The notes under the pieces: generated by a model | Told to the model about the DNA's origin: nothing | What the model saw: only the letters and a program-made list of their open reading frames with translations | Databases searched by the model: none | Shown here: positions 35,509-48,636 of the stretch, in pieces | How the letters are laid out: each line of letters opens with the position of its first letter | How positions within the stretch are numbered: position 1 is the stretch's first letter | Program-made: the position numbers and the translations under genes | Assembly: GCA_037349315.1 (NCBI GenBank) | Contig: JBAIAC010000018.1 | Coordinates: 3,658,001 to 3,722,000 of the forward strand | From: Chelydra serpentina | Taxonomy: Eukaryota > Chordata > Testudines > Chelydridae | Reading direction: 5' to 3' | Length of the DNA: 64,000 nt

Positions 35509-38500
35509 TGTATCTTTCTGTATGTCAGCACTGAGCATTACAACTAAGAGCTTGTCTAATCTTGGAAATTGAATGAAAAGATATTTGAGTAAAGCGTAGA
35601 CAAGCTCGAAGCCACCAAGCTTACCCAGTCTTTTCTTCTTTTCTACTTTTTAAGTTTTAACTCTTTGTCCATTTTTATGAGATGTTTTGGCACATCCAAA
35701 TGCCTGAATACTGTAGTAGTGGTATCCCTTTGAGTTTGGCCTCTGTCAAGGCACTTTTTCTTTGAGGGTTAGATTTTTTCCAGGAGGACATCTTTACAAA
35801 TGTCTTCTGTATATCTCCCTTATTTTTGGTGCTTCTATCCCATTTCCTGAACTATTTTTACCGTTCTTGCCCTGAATCTTTGTTTCAGAGATGCCTTGAT
35901 CCCCAACATCTTCAGGTTGCTGTTGTATGCCTCAAATAAAGGTTTCTGCTCCAGACTGAGGCACGCCTCTTGAACTATGAGCCAGTGACTTGACTGGCTT
36001 TATCTACAATACCATGTCCCTATAATTACTCAGTGAAGTGGCTTGCAGAAACTGCAAGTGTATGGGAGCTTTGGAGAAATGGCATTCCCCTGTAAGCTGC
36101 AAGTATGATAGATCACCACCTTGGTACAGGAGGAAACGGGATGGCTACCCAAGGAGAAGACTAGGTAGACGTGAGACCAGAGCATAGGAAAACTGTCAAA
36201 TGCTGTTCTGCTGTCATGGTAAAGAAGCATAGTTCCTATGCATATTTCTATAATTGTGATTAAATAGGGCAATTGCACAGTGTTAGGACTTTTCTGACTT
36301 GCTGTTGTTCATTTGATGTGATTGTAATATACTGGATTAAAATGTAAAACAAATAGAAATACTTAGCACTGAGTCGTCATAGTTCTCCCCCCCCCCTTTA
36401 TCCAGCTTATTTCTAATTCTTTTAGTGCTTTAGTACTTGCATATGTAAAATATAATACATTAAGATGAATCTTAAAGTCCTAGCTTAAGCTATTCTTGAA
36501 GTGCAGCCTCAAGGTAATTGTGTGTAAACTCCAAGGGTACCCAAAATAGCTGATTAAAAATGTAACTGCCCTGTTGTAGCAGGAATTAAGCTGATTTTTT
36601 TTAACCTGTAATGTATCTGTCCCATGGCTCATGCTTCTATATGTGCTTTAAGTCAGCCTTTGTTGCTAAATAGCTTCAGAGATATGAGGTTATATACAGA
36701 CTCAAGAGGTTGTACAAGGAAAAGAAACTATGTAAAGGTCAGTATTCTATTTGTAAAAGTGTTGAATATTGTACTGTTGCCCAGTATAAAAATGAATGTG
36801 AAACAGCGTAAATATTCGGTCCGGATCCAGTATGGGAAATAACCAGGTTCCTTCTAGATGTAATGAGCACTATTTAATTTGAAATACATGAATAATTAAT
36901 AGAATGTGTTTCCCAGTTTTGTTTTTTGGACATGGGTACATCTTATTCTGTCCTAGTGATATGACTAAAGTCAAGTATTGTATACACAATCTGGATTGTT
37001 TTTGATGTTTTGATTTCTTTTGGTTAGAAACTTGAAAAGAAGGTTATAGGGAATGTTTTTAAAACTAAAAAGGTCTTTCCTGCTCATTTTTTTAAAAATT
37101 GCCTCGTGATTCATAGCACGTTTTAAAATAATGCCCATGACTTAAAAAAAAAGCAACCCAACAGAATGTCACCTTGAAATCTTAGCTGACTTTTTGATTA
37201 GTAACCTTCATTTTTGGTAATATAGGCATGGGAATAATTTATAACTTTTAAAAAGGGCAGGTATAAGTGAAATGGATGGTTGCTGTGCGTTGGTACAGTT
37301 GCCCTGATATTAAATGCAGTCTTTGCCAGATCTATAAATGCTTATAGCATTTCAGCTTCTCGTGCTTTTTTCACCTTTAGCTTATAATTGGAGGAGAATC
37401 CCCCAGAAGCTGGCCTGAGAGGTGCTAAAATCGCTGGGCTCAGACCAAACCTAGCCAGACCACTATGATATTCCAATGTAGGGGATACTTCTATAAGGGC
37501 AGACTTTATATGACATGACAGTCCATCTCTCAGAAGGGCATACTCACAATGCTTTATAAAGTATAATTTTACTATTCTAGGCACATAAGTCCTTGGACTC
37601 AGTCCTTTTTTTGGTGGCTCTTCAGAAGCTATTATAATTTGAACCTATATATGTTATCCCATTTTGGACAGTCTAACTTTCCTCAAAGTATTTAGATATG
37701 TGTTTTGGCTCTCCTAATGTCCAAGTAACAGTAATATGAAGTAGATAATGGGGAACCTCTGTTTTAACATATCGAGCAGATTCTTTTCAGTTTGTTTGCT
37801 GCCTGCAGGATTTTGAATTGCAGCAGTGAAAATAATTAGACGCCGGTTAGGTTTCTTGGTGCTGTAACTTGACAAGGCTATGAGCAGAGCACTGGAGTTC
37901 ACTATCTGCCGACTCGGTAAGAAAAAGCACTACATCAGTTTCCACTTGTGTCATGCTTGTTGAAGGTCATCTTGGTAATCACAAAGGCATGACAAATTAT
38001 TTTTACTAAAATTTCAGTTCTGTAGGAGATAATGTCATTACTCTTGGAAAGCTACGGACTTGCTATGGGCAAGTGGATTTTTTTTATGTTTCTGCTTAAA
38101 TTAAAAAATGGTTAAAATCTTCAGCGCACTTGTCAATGGGACTGTACTTATGAGTACTGTTTGTATTGTATGTTTATAAAAAATGAACATCATTTAATCT
38201 GGAATTATGAAAGTAAACTAAAACCACGTTTCATAATGTACATTTAGAAATGCAAACATCAGTGGGCAATTCCAGTATTTTGCTGAGCTTGGGTTGAAGT
38301 GTTTCATGTGTTAACTATAAATAGCTGGGATGTATTTATTAAATAATATGTACCTCCTTTAAAATGTTACTCTGTCATTTCTGTACTTCAGGTATTCAAG
38401 CCAATATGTCCGTTTTAAAATAAATGTCTGCTAGTATGCCCTTGGCGCACACAAGGCGAGAGGTCCACCAAGAGTTGGCATCTAATCCTCTCTCTCCCTC

Positions 38501-38929
38501 CTCTCCCCTGACCCACCCCAAAAAAACTTTCTGCACAAAAGCTTGTACTTGATTAGTAATAAAGTATTCTGTAGCCATGACTTTAAATGGGAAACATACA
38601 TATCTATTCTTGTTAACATAGTTAATGAATACAGAATGATGGGGTCTGCAGCATATTTAGTGTGCATAATTGACTTAACTGTTATGTTCCATGTGTTTGG
38701 AAGCACTTCTCTCTGTGTTTTATCTCCATTATTTTATCTTTGTTTAGCCGTTTTTCGTCTGAACGAAGGAATGTGCTAGTCATTAGTGCTTCTCTGCTTA
38801 AAGAAGTTTGAGAGTAAACTCCAAAGTGGATGTATTGCAATTTAATAGAAGTTCCTGCCTCGTGGCTTGTCTTTCTGACATATCCTTGTGGATACCATAC
38901 TGCCAGCTGAAATGAAACTTGAGAAAACT

Positions 38930-39215
38930 GAGCTCTTTTTCAGCTTCCTCCATGTTTGGTCACTGTTGATGCCAACATTGTCCTTCCAGCCACTCAGGCC
39001 TATAATCTAGACATTGTTTTTAACTCCATCCTCCCGATGGGCCGGCCCTTGTATTCAGGCTGTATTCTTGTCTTGCTGCCTTTCCCTGCAAGATCTGGTC
39101 TTTATTCTCTAACCAGCTTGCAAAAGCTCTCACCAGTCCCTTCTTATATTGCTCATTAACTAGTGTAATTTCTTCCTCTCTGCCCTTGACTGGAGCAGCC
39201 TCCCTATGTGTTCCA
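38930..39215 (+). mobile_element. L2/CR1-type LINE fragment (reverse-transcriptase region)
   Basis: A frame here gives TQAYNLDIVFNSILP, close to the TQARNLGVIFDSSLS-type block of L2-like RT proteins. It then loses similarity. A related fragment is at 16890-17175. Confidence 0.6.
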
Positions 39216-39338
39216 TTCTGCTAGGAATGTAAAAGTGAAATAGCCATTAGTATGTAATAAGAAATTTCTATCAGTAATGAGTTCTAAAATGTTGTTGCTA
39301 CTAATTTGTGTACTATGAAATTGTCAGATGAGTTTTTA

Positions 39339-40225
39339 AGAACATAAGAATGGCCCTACTGGGTCAGACCAAAGGTCCATCTAGCCCAGTATCCTGTCTT
39401 CCAACAGTGGCCAGTGCCAGGTGCCCCAGAGGGAATGAACAGAACGGGTAATCATCAAGTGATTCATCCGCTGTCGCTCATTCCCAGCTTCTGGTAAACA
39501 GAGACTAGGGACACCATTTCTGCCCATCCTGGATAATAGCCATTGATGGATCTATCCTCCATGAATTTATCTAGTTATTTTTTTAACCCTGTTATGGTCT
39601 TGGCCTTCACAACATCCTCTGGCAAGGAGTTCCACAGGTTGACTGTGTGTTGTGTGAAGAAATACTTCCTTTTGTTTATTTTAAACCTGCTGCCTATTAA
39701 TTTCATTTGGTGACTCCTAGTTCTTGTGTTATGTGAACAACACTTCCTTATCTACTTTCTCTACACCAGTCATGATTTTATAGACCTCAATCATCTCTCC
39801 TTACCTCTCCTTTTCCAAGCTGAAAAGTCCCAGTCTTATTAATCTCTCCTCATACAGAAGCCGTTCCATACCCCTCATCATTTTTGTTGCCCTTTTCTGA
39901 ACCTTTTCCAATTCAATACATCTTTTTTGAGATGGGGTAGACACATCTGCACACAGTATTCAAGGTGTGGGCGTACCATGGATTTATATAGAAGCGACAT
40001 GATATTTTCTGTCCTATTATCTATCCCTTTCTGAATTATTCCCAGCATTCTGTTTGCGTTTTTGACTGCCCCAGCACACTGAGTGGATGTTTTCAGAGAA
40101 CTATCCCCAATGACTCCAAGATCTCTTTTTTGAGTGGTAACAGCTAATTTAAACCCCATCATTTTATATGTATAGTATCCTGTTTTTTTCTTTCTGGTCA
40201 CTTTGCCTTTTCTTGTCAGACTGTT
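39339..40225 (-). mobile_element. L2/CR1-like LINE 3' part, minus strand
   Basis: The minus-strand frame gives KRDLGVIGDSSLKTSTQCAG, then KNANRMLGIIQKGIDNR and KSMVRPHLEYCVQ, the C-terminal RT region of a Jockey-clade LINE. Downstream broken frames match NTRTRSH and FFTQHTVNLW-type blocks. The 3' end lies at about 39339, where AAGAACATAAGAATGGCC is the (reversed) tail. It shares this tail with 55522-55762. Confidence 0.88.
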
Positions 40226-40868
40226 TGATAAGACGCACCATTTTCCCCATGGCCACCGTGGACCCCGGGAGTACCTCGTTGCACACCCCAAATCCTCCAG
40301 AGCTTTTCTCTCTATTCCACTCTGGGAGGGGAGTGAAGAGGGAGGCAGGCAGGCAGATGGCTGGGCATGAAGAAAATCTCTGCGAGCCAGTGGGGTTCAT
40401 GCATAAGAGTTGCAGAAGCACTGTCATAAATCATCCTTGGTGACGGTTGAACTGAACATTTGGTGCCTCTCTAGCACCGTCAATCCCACAACTGTAGAAT
40501 AACGAGCTTTAGCTTAAATATTAGGGAAAATATGATGTTAAAATTTACCAGCTGCAGCTTAGTCCCACTGCTATTTGTTGTCAAACGGGACTAATGCATC
40601 TCTGTCCTTTAGCTTACCTTTTTACATATTTGTAAACTCTATTTCTGCCCTGAAGTCAACTGTTTCTGCAGATTGAACATGCCCAGTTGTTTAACTTTTC
40701 TTCATGGGCCTTCTTTTCAAAGACTTCTATTACTTTTATGGATCTCCTTTTGTCCTTTTAGCCAACTGTTCTATTAATGGGAATTTATTAAAAATGGGTT
40801 GATTTTTCAAGCTGTGTTCTGGAAACATGTGAAATGGAGGTGTGCAACTTTTTTTCTTTCCAAAATAA

Positions 40869-41153
40869 GGGTAGGTCTATACTTACCCGTCGCGTCGGAG
40901 GCGCGGGATCGATGTTCTGGGTTCGATTTATCGCGTCTTGTCAAGACGCGATAAATCGAACCAGGAAGTGCTCCCTCGTCGACGCTGGTAATCCAGCTCG
41001 ACGAGTGGAGTAGGCGGAGTCGACGGGGGAGCCTGCGCGCCGCGTCTGGACCACAGGTAAGTTCGAACTAAGGTACTTCGACTTCAGCTACGTTATTAAT
41101 GTAGCTGAAGTTGCGTATCTTAGTTCGACGGGGGGGTTAGTGTAGACCTGGGC
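40869..41153. mobile_element. PIF/Harbinger-like MITE with long internal hairpins
   Basis: TAA flanks both ends (40866-40868 and 41154-41156). Ends GGGTAGGTCTATACT and the inverse of GCCCAGGTCTACACT. Inside are a 43-bp near-perfect palindrome (40920-40962) and a second hairpin formed by ACTTCAGCTAC and GTAGCTGAAGT near 41080-41112. It is CpG-rich compared with its surroundings. A diverged relative is at 45408-45708. Confidence 0.9.
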
Positions 41154-42394
41154 TAAGAGAGCAAAAGGTATCACTCAGGATGGGGACAGCTTGGTGAGAT
41201 AGCAACATGTCAGACACACGAAGGTCAAAGTGAAAAGCCTACTCTATTGATTGAGAGATGTTCCTCAAGTCATATCCCCTCAAAATTGGCAAGACAAGGT
41301 GGCACATATTAGGCTAATTAACAAACTGCATCATAGAATCCACATGGGCATTTGCTCAGTTGAATTAGATTAATCATCTTTTAAAAAAAAAAACAACCAC
41401 AGAAATAATCCTGCAGCGGAAGACAGGAAAATGTCTATTTCCTGCTTACACAATCTTAAACTGGCCTGAGGAGAACACAAGGTGGATCTTTTGGTTTCAG
41501 AGAAAATGTGTCTATACCGATACTCCCTTCCCTCTCTTCACACTTGAATTAAACGTCATCGGAGAACAGTAATTACGTTAATTGCATGTCTATTTTTTCT
41601 TTAGTTTTGTTAGGAATGTTTATGTATGTCTACATATGCATATGTTCTCAATTACACATAAATATTTCATCTCTCAGATGGAAGATAGATGGTGGATGGA
41701 GGGCAGGGGAATAAACTCCCAGGAATAATTTGCTTTTGTAACTTAATAAGCTATGTGTTGGAACATTCCAAATTTCCTAAAACCAACAAAAAATGTTGGT
41801 CTTGCAGATGATATGCAGCTACTTCTGGTGATAGCCAGATGATGGCTGGATGGATGCTGCCTGCCAAGTGCATGTTAGATTGTCAGCAGCAATTGTTGCA
41901 CTTTCTGCAATAAGTGACAGACGTGAAACTTTTTTTCATGCAAATTGTTTGTTTTGTAAAGGGATGCCTCTTTAGCAATTCCAAGTAGTTGCATGCTTAG
42001 ATGCTGAAGTAATTTGTTCTGGCTGTGCAAAAAGATCTGGGGGAGAGAGAGAGAGTACCCATTTACATGCACCTCACAAACTAGAGTTGCTGTAGAAAGG
42101 TTAGGGTTTTTTTAATTTTTAGCTCGGTTTTCATTCCACTCTCTTTGCATCGTTCTGAGAAATAAACTAAGCAGTAGTCTTTTTTACCACTTGCATATAG
42201 TATCCCAGCCCGAATTAATACTAAAGAGTCTCAATACAAAAAATTAATATTGGGAGAGAGGACTGCCAGTTAAAATAAGTGGAGCTCTGAGACATGCTTA
42301 TAGTATGAGAACACAAGTGAGTTTCTTGCAAGAAGGCTTAGTGAAAAGTAGTGGGATCTTAAATATCTGCCAACAATTTGACTAGATAATTGTT

Positions 42395-42560
42395 TAAATC
42401 ACTTGAAAAGATACTATTGAGAAACTTCAAAAGTGCCAAAGTCCCATTTTCAAAAGTGACTTTGACAGCTAGGACTTAAGTAACTTATGTGCATAAGTCA
42501 CTTTTGGAAATTGGGGTTGAGGTTCCTAAGCCAGTTAGGCATTTTTGAAAATTTGACCTA
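42395..42560. repeat. Interspersed repeat with inverted segments, family uncertain
   Basis: TTTTCAAAAGTGACTTTG and CATAAGTCACTTTTGGAAA are approximate inverted copies about 50 bp apart, with TTTTTGAAAATTTGACC at the end. The sequence style is that of an old amniote repeat. I cannot name it. Confidence 0.35.
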
Positions 42561-44008
42561 GATCTGCTTAGACATTGTGATGTTCTGCCATCTTGACATC
42601 AGAACATGGACAAATAATATGGCTCTTATTCTAAGGATGTATGTATAGATATCACTCTGAAACTTTTCCCCGATTGGTATTTCTTTCCTGTATCCTCCCC
42701 TTCCACATCTCAAAATCATCCATAAATGCCAGCCTTCACTCTCCGACACAATCATTTCCCCCTCTCCATTAACCAGTTGTTTGGACATCCTGATAAATTT
42801 GTGTGTGTGGAATCTTTCCTCTCACTGGAGATGATGTGAGTAAATCAAATAGATTTCACCCATCAGTAGTCCTATGGACTTCACGGGAATATATTCGTAA
42901 GTAAAACAAAAGTTTTGTCTAATTCGCTCTCTCCATTAGGTACTGAAATGGAGGTTAAAACTGCTTCCGTCTGTAAAGCACATTAACTGCATTGCAATTT
43001 ACAGTTCATAAAGAAATTGTGTACTGCTCTTTATTTTGTTAGATTATAAAATGATACCGTGAAGTTAAACTAAAAAGGATTACTCTGTTTTCTAAACCTA
43101 TGATGCTGAAGATGTGAATAACGGAAGAATCTTGGCCTTATTTTGACACTAACAAACCCTTTGGGAAAACTTGTATGCATCTCTGTTTGCCCCCTCTCGC
43201 CTCATAGACTGAGTGGTGCCAAGTGAGCTGCGTGATGCGTGTCAGTGAGGGACACAGTACTGAAGGGAATCCTTTCAATCAGTGAAATAATTGCCAAGGA
43301 TATGTTGTCTGAGAGCCAGTCCAGCCTGTTGTTGGTCTTGTTCAGCAGGGAACAGTGCTATCCCAAGAACTCATTCTATGACTAGCACACTGTACAAATG
43401 CCTATTTGTCCAACAACCTATTCTAGGACTGTCTAGTGCAGCTTTCTTCTTCCTCCTCCTTGGATTTGCACCTGTTAAATAAGGGTGGTGTTGAATTGTA
43501 AAGTGACAAGGAAGGCAAAGCTATAGCATACCCGGAAGATCTACTGTGTCCCTATAAAGTTGATCTTCATTTCCAAGCGTTAGCTTTGATGTGACAAGTC
43601 TGAACGCTAGTAAAGTCAAGTATACTTTAGGCTGTTAACAGGTGGCTGTTTTCATTCAGTTTGGGCGACTTGTTGTCTTAGGCCCTGATCGTGAAAAGAT
43701 TTGTGTTCCTGGTTTACCTAACAAGACAGCCTGCTAGCTTTGTTGTGCATGAAGTGAAGCACAGCAGTCAGTCTTTGTGGTACTTTTGACTTCATAGAGA
43801 GCAGAATTATGTTCATATTTCGCTTTCCGTGGAAATGAAACCGACACATACAGTATCTGATTAAAAGAAGTGCTCTTGCTTTTGGGCCTCATACATAGTC
43901 ACCAATAATCCCATTTCATTCTTTGTAAGAACAGCGCTTCCTGGCCAAATTACAGTTTGGACAACAACATTCTGCCTAATATTTTTCTCCTTCAGTTTCA
44001 GTTATATA

Positions 44009-44402
44009 CAGTAGAGCCCTGTGCGGGACTATTTTATAATCCCGCTGCCATCCCACCCTGCAATTCCACCTGCTCCCGCATTGTTCGTTTGAACTTTTAT
44101 CCTGCTATTATGGCAGTGGGTCCTGGGCTCTACCCTGCAGCAGGACTGGGATCCCAAGGATCCTGCAGGACCTTCTACTGTTAACAGTAGGATGAAAATT
44201 CAACAAAAAAGGCAGCAGGGAATGGGAGTGGGTATTGTGGGGAGGGACAGGAGCAGGATTAAAAAAATAATCTTCATGGAAGTTCATGTTTGTGACGCAG
44301 GAGGCCATTTTTTAAAAATCCTGCTCCCTCGTTTGTTTGAATTTTTATCCTGCTACAATGGCAGTGGGTCCTGGATCCCAGTCCCGCTGCAGGACTCCAA
44401 TA
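44009..44402. mobile_element. Probable hAT-like element with internal subrepeats
   Basis: The left end CAGTAGAGCCCTGTGCGGGA is mirrored near 44380-44400 by GTCCCGCTGCAGGACTCC. A block reading TTTTATCCTGCTA-ATGGCAGTGGG occurs at about 44095 and again at about 44344, and a related inverted copy lies near 44190. The 16-bp palindrome CTACTGTTAACAGTAG is at 44175-44190. I do not see a convincing target duplication. Confidence 0.55.
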
Positions 44403-45407
44403 CACAGTTTTTCCTTTTGTCCTTTAGCCTGCTGTGTTTAATGTTGCTGTGTCTCAGCCCAGAGGTGCCTGGACGTGACTGGTGAACAAAAGAGATATGA
44501 TTACTATGGTCGGGGGGTTGGTAAAGCACTTTCAGATCCAGCTGGATGAAATGCGTTACGTAAATGCCAGATGGCTATTTTTGGCATTGACAGCTCAACA
44601 TTTGCGTGAGCGCGGTATATTAGTGGGTGTTTATTTTTAAAGAGCCCATGTGAATCCTGTTTCTCATAGTCCAATGAGAAAAAGAGCCTGACATTTGCAG
44701 GTACTGTAAATGTCATTCGGCAGATGCCTTGCTGCACTATGTCAGCCTTCAGCAATAAGGATTTTGGAATACTGTTTTCATGTGTGTGTGCCAATTGCCT
44801 GGGTGCACACGAAGAAAATAGATTTGCAGTACAACAAAAGCTAAGCTTTGCAAGGGTGAACTTCCCTCTGAAGTTAGTTTCCAGCAGTGAGTTATTTGTG
44901 AAAGTGAAGGTGCTCATGAGTTTAATTTGACTGCAACATCACAATATTAATTAGATCATACACTTAATGTGGGCAGTGTTTAAAATGTGCTTGAGTAGAC
45001 TTTGTGGTGGCAGCAGACGTTGGTTAATGTTTCCCTTAAGTGTTGCATTGAACCTGTCATGTTCTTTGAAGTTAAACTGGGCAATTGGCTGTCAAATGAT
45101 TTATTAGTGTATCCCTGCCCTCTCCTAGAAGTGCATAGTGAGTGCTTTCTTTAGCAGTGGACACGAGTAAAAAATATATTCCTGTTAGTTTGCCAGCAGC
45201 CACATAGCCTAAGTTTATGTTCTCATTAGATCTCTCAAACAAAGCAGAATCCAGGTCAAATGCTTGAATAGGATTCACCAAGGAAAACCCTGCAGGAACT
45301 TGTACTGGTGATTGAGTTTGTGGCTGTCTGAGTCACTTGCTGTTAGACTATTGCTCTAGTATTGTATAGCGTAGGATTGACAGGCACTTAATAGTGCCTC
45401 TCTGGAA

Positions 45408-45708
45408 GGGTATGTCTACCCTACCCACCGGATCGGCAGGCAGAGATCGATCCAGCGGGGGTCGATTTATCATGTCCAATCTAGACGCGACAAATTGACC
45501 CCCGAGCACTCTCCCATTGACTCCTGTACTCCACTGCCGCGAGAGGTGCAGGCGGAGTCGACGGGGGAGCGGCAGCAGTCGACTCACCGCAGTGAAGATG
45601 CTGCGGTAAATGGATCTAAATATGTCGACTTCAGCTACATTATTCACATAGCTGAAGTTGCGTAATTTAGATCGATTCCTCCCCTCCCGCCCCTGTGTAG
45701 ACCAGGCC
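45408..45708. mobile_element. PIF/Harbinger-like MITE, diverged copy of 40869-41153
   Basis: Ends GGGTATGTCTACCC and the inverse of GGCCTGGTCTACAC. It shares ordered internal blocks with the other copy: GGTCGATTTATC, GGCGGAGTCGACGGGGGAGC and TCGACTTCAGCTAC. The long palindrome of the other copy is degraded here. Flanks GAA and TTA are decayed. Confidence 0.82.
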
Positions 45709-46893
45709 TTAAATGAGCCATTAAACACAGGTCCTGAAATCTAGTGGCCATTACAGTTATTGGGAGAAATTCAGAGGTGAACTTCAAGGTTTACCCATTG
45801 GTGAGTATGTCAAAAGGAGTCTACGTTTTACACTCTGAGAAGCTAAGAAAAAAGAGTAGCAGGAAAAGCAACTAACAGGAGGGTGTAAGAACAAGTTACA
45901 TTCCCACCTACCCACCCACTTCCATTGCTACTGCCTTTTGGGCCCTGCTTAAATAGTGTCTAGTCAAATGCCTTACATTCACTTACAGGTGTGTAACTTA
46001 TACCACCTTATGCATCACTCCTACAGCTGGCCCATCAAGTGGTGCTTGATTAATACTAATTGATTTAATGTGTTTATATCCAAGTATAGTTTAAAATTCA
46101 AGTGTAAAGTGAGTTGAAATCCTTAGGTGTGAAAGATACTTCATAAATGTCAGATACTGAAGTATGGTAATAGTCAGAAAGGGGAAGGTGGTGCCAATCT
46201 CATCTTGGGGGCATTCATAGTTACATTTGCTTAGATCAGAAGGAAAAAAATAAGACTTTGCTGCTGGTTCTAGCACTGGATAGCTGACACAACTATAGGA
46301 GAGAGATTTGGTTTCTTTTCTGGTTATTGCATCTACAGAATAAGCAAGGTACAACTGCAAAATGTTTGTCGGTAGGTGTACAAAGATTTACAACTCAAGG
46401 CTGATCTACACTGGGAACTTCTATCTGCATAACTATGTCTCAGGAGTGTGAGAGATGGGGCAGATGGGATAGGTATGAAGGAATAGGAGGAACCTCACTA
46501 AATGAAGCACATGATGTTGGGGGATCTGAAATGGATTTGGAAATCTCTCTTACCTCATCAGTTCTGGATCCAGAATCTTAGAGTGTGGTTTGAATCCAAA
46601 CAGTCCCAAAGTTTGGGGTGTTGTGACCTTGAGTTCCAGTTTGAACCTGACTCTGAGCCAATTTAATATGGGGTGAGTGATAGCTAAACTTCACAAAGCC
46701 ATTTCTGTAAAGTCACTTTTTGAGAGTAAAATCACAAGGCAGGTAACTTGCCAGGAACACACTTAGACTTTCAAATTCATGTTTCAAGGTGTGTGGGGTC
46801 AGTCTTGCAGTCAGCCAGCAGGTGGGAGAGAGCACTGTCTGCACGATGCAAGAGAATGTTGACAGAGCAGGGCCCTAAAAACACAAGGCCTTT

Positions 46894-47046
46894 GGGTACA
46901 TCAACACAGCAACTGAACACCTGCATCTGGCCTGGGTCAGCTGACTCAGGCTGCGGGGCTATAAAATTGCAATGTAGATGGTTGGGCTGGAGACTGAGCT
47001 CTGGGACCCCATACCATGAGTCTTTTATTCCAGTGTAGATGTACCC
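46894..47046. mobile_element. PIF/Harbinger-like MITE, abutting the next one
   Basis: Ends GGGTACATCAACAC and the inverse of GGGTACATCTACAC. Interior CTGGGTCAGCTGACTCAGGC is itself palindromic. Flanks are TTT and TAT; the TAT is shared with the next element. Confidence 0.75.
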
Positions 47047-47049
47047 TAT

Positions 47050-47256
47050 GGGCCTGTCTACACTTAGAACGTCTCCCATTGGTGTAGGTACTCAACCCCC
47101 TCTTGCCCCCCATCAAGACGCAGTAGCTCTGTCAGAGGCACAAGTCCTCCTGTTGACATAGCACTGTCTACATCGGGGGTTAGGTCAATATAACTGCTTT
47201 CCACACCCCTGAGTGTCGTAGTTATACTGACATAAGTTGATAGTGTAGACCAGGCC
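47050..47256. mobile_element. PIF/Harbinger-like MITE
   Basis: Ends GGGCCTGTCTACACTTA and the inverse of GGCCTGGTCTACACTATC. Flanks are TAT (47047-47049) and TAA (47257-47259). It begins directly after the triplet that ends the preceding element. Confidence 0.8.
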
Positions 47257-48636
47257 TAAGAGAGTGTAGGCTTGGCAAATGCCCGAGCCAAAACCAAGTT
47301 GAAAATTATGTTGCATTGTATTGTAGAGAAAAAATTGTTTGCTGTTGAAGTTCATATCAATATAGAAATTTAAGGGTGAGTTCAAGTCTCTATAGTTTAT
47401 AAAGGTTTACGGTACCATTATATATTTTTTAACAAATACTCCCCAACACAAAAAATAAGCTACTCTGATTTATTTCCAAATGCAGTATTAATCCAAAAGT
47501 ATCCGTTCATTGGTGTTTTTTACGGAAATTTGAGAACAATACAATTCACATCAACTTTTTAAAATATCTTATTTTGTCTTTTAACTTCCTCTCTAACTTG
47601 ACTTGGAGCATTTATTCCTTATGTTGTCTGCCACTATTGTTTTGTGCATTGTTTACATCTTTAAGATTATTTTAGTTCTTACCAGATTTTGAGAGTAAAT
47701 TGGTTTCTAAAGACCACTAAAAGTGTAGGTAAAAATGCAGGCCGTTAAATACATGTAGTTCATAGATGCATGTGGAAGCACAAGTGTTTGAGTTTTATGG
47801 CAGTTCCAGCTGATGAGACAATGTGTACATTAGTGAATGCATAGCAGAATAAAACCCTTTAGTAACCAACGGTGCTTTGACCTAAACTCGTACAATCCTG
47901 TTTAGATGTGAGGCCAGGGGAAACCTTGAATTTATTTACAGAGCTGCCTCGTAACACCTTTTTACAGTTGGTTGTGTCAGCATTTCCATTATAAACCCTA
48001 TGCTAGAGTTCTTATAACTCAGCTGTATAAATGTGATCTGGACTTAAATTTGGAATAAAATACCTTGGTTTGGAAGCGAGCATCAAGGCTGGCTAGCTAG
48101 CCTGCTGGCCGTGCCAATAATACTGCTGTGCGAAGGGCTATAATAATTATATGGCTCTTAGCTTCCAAAAAGTGCATACAAGAAGCTTTATTTAGCAAAG
48201 ATCTGCTATTTGCATATGTATCCTGCAGTGACGTTTTATTCCTGCAAAAGTGATAGGCCAGATCCTGAGCTGCACCAGAGCCTGTGTGACTCCCATGCAC
48301 TGCTGTTTTGGGGAAGGAGGAGTGGGTAACACGAAGGTGATTTTTAAATAGCTTTTCTTCTTTTGGTTCTGGGACTGGCTAGGTGCAACCTCAGGTCTGC
48401 TCTAAATGACTCCAAATACAATAGTCCCCAAAGGCCATTCCAGTAGTGGAAGATTTGCTGGAACATACTATATGTGTCCAAACTACACATAGGGGTGGGG
48501 TAGGTGTTAATGATGGTGGGTTATATTGGCCCTACACTGCCTATGGATTTTCCTACACCTGGGGAGTCCCTGAAGAGCTGGATCTAGTAGATGTCAACTT
48601 AAGTGGTGCAAAGCAGATGGAAGGGAACAGTGACTT

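Noticed and set aside
39878..40291. 137-codon frame as a possible host gene
   Set aside because: The product is plainly LINE reverse transcriptase (DLGVIGDSSLKT, VRPHLEYCVQ), so it is annotated as a mobile element.
44504..44917. 137-codon minus-strand frame
   Set aside because: No recognisable motif, no start context or splice evidence; likely chance, although the stretch is not obviously repetitive and could be conserved non-coding DNA.
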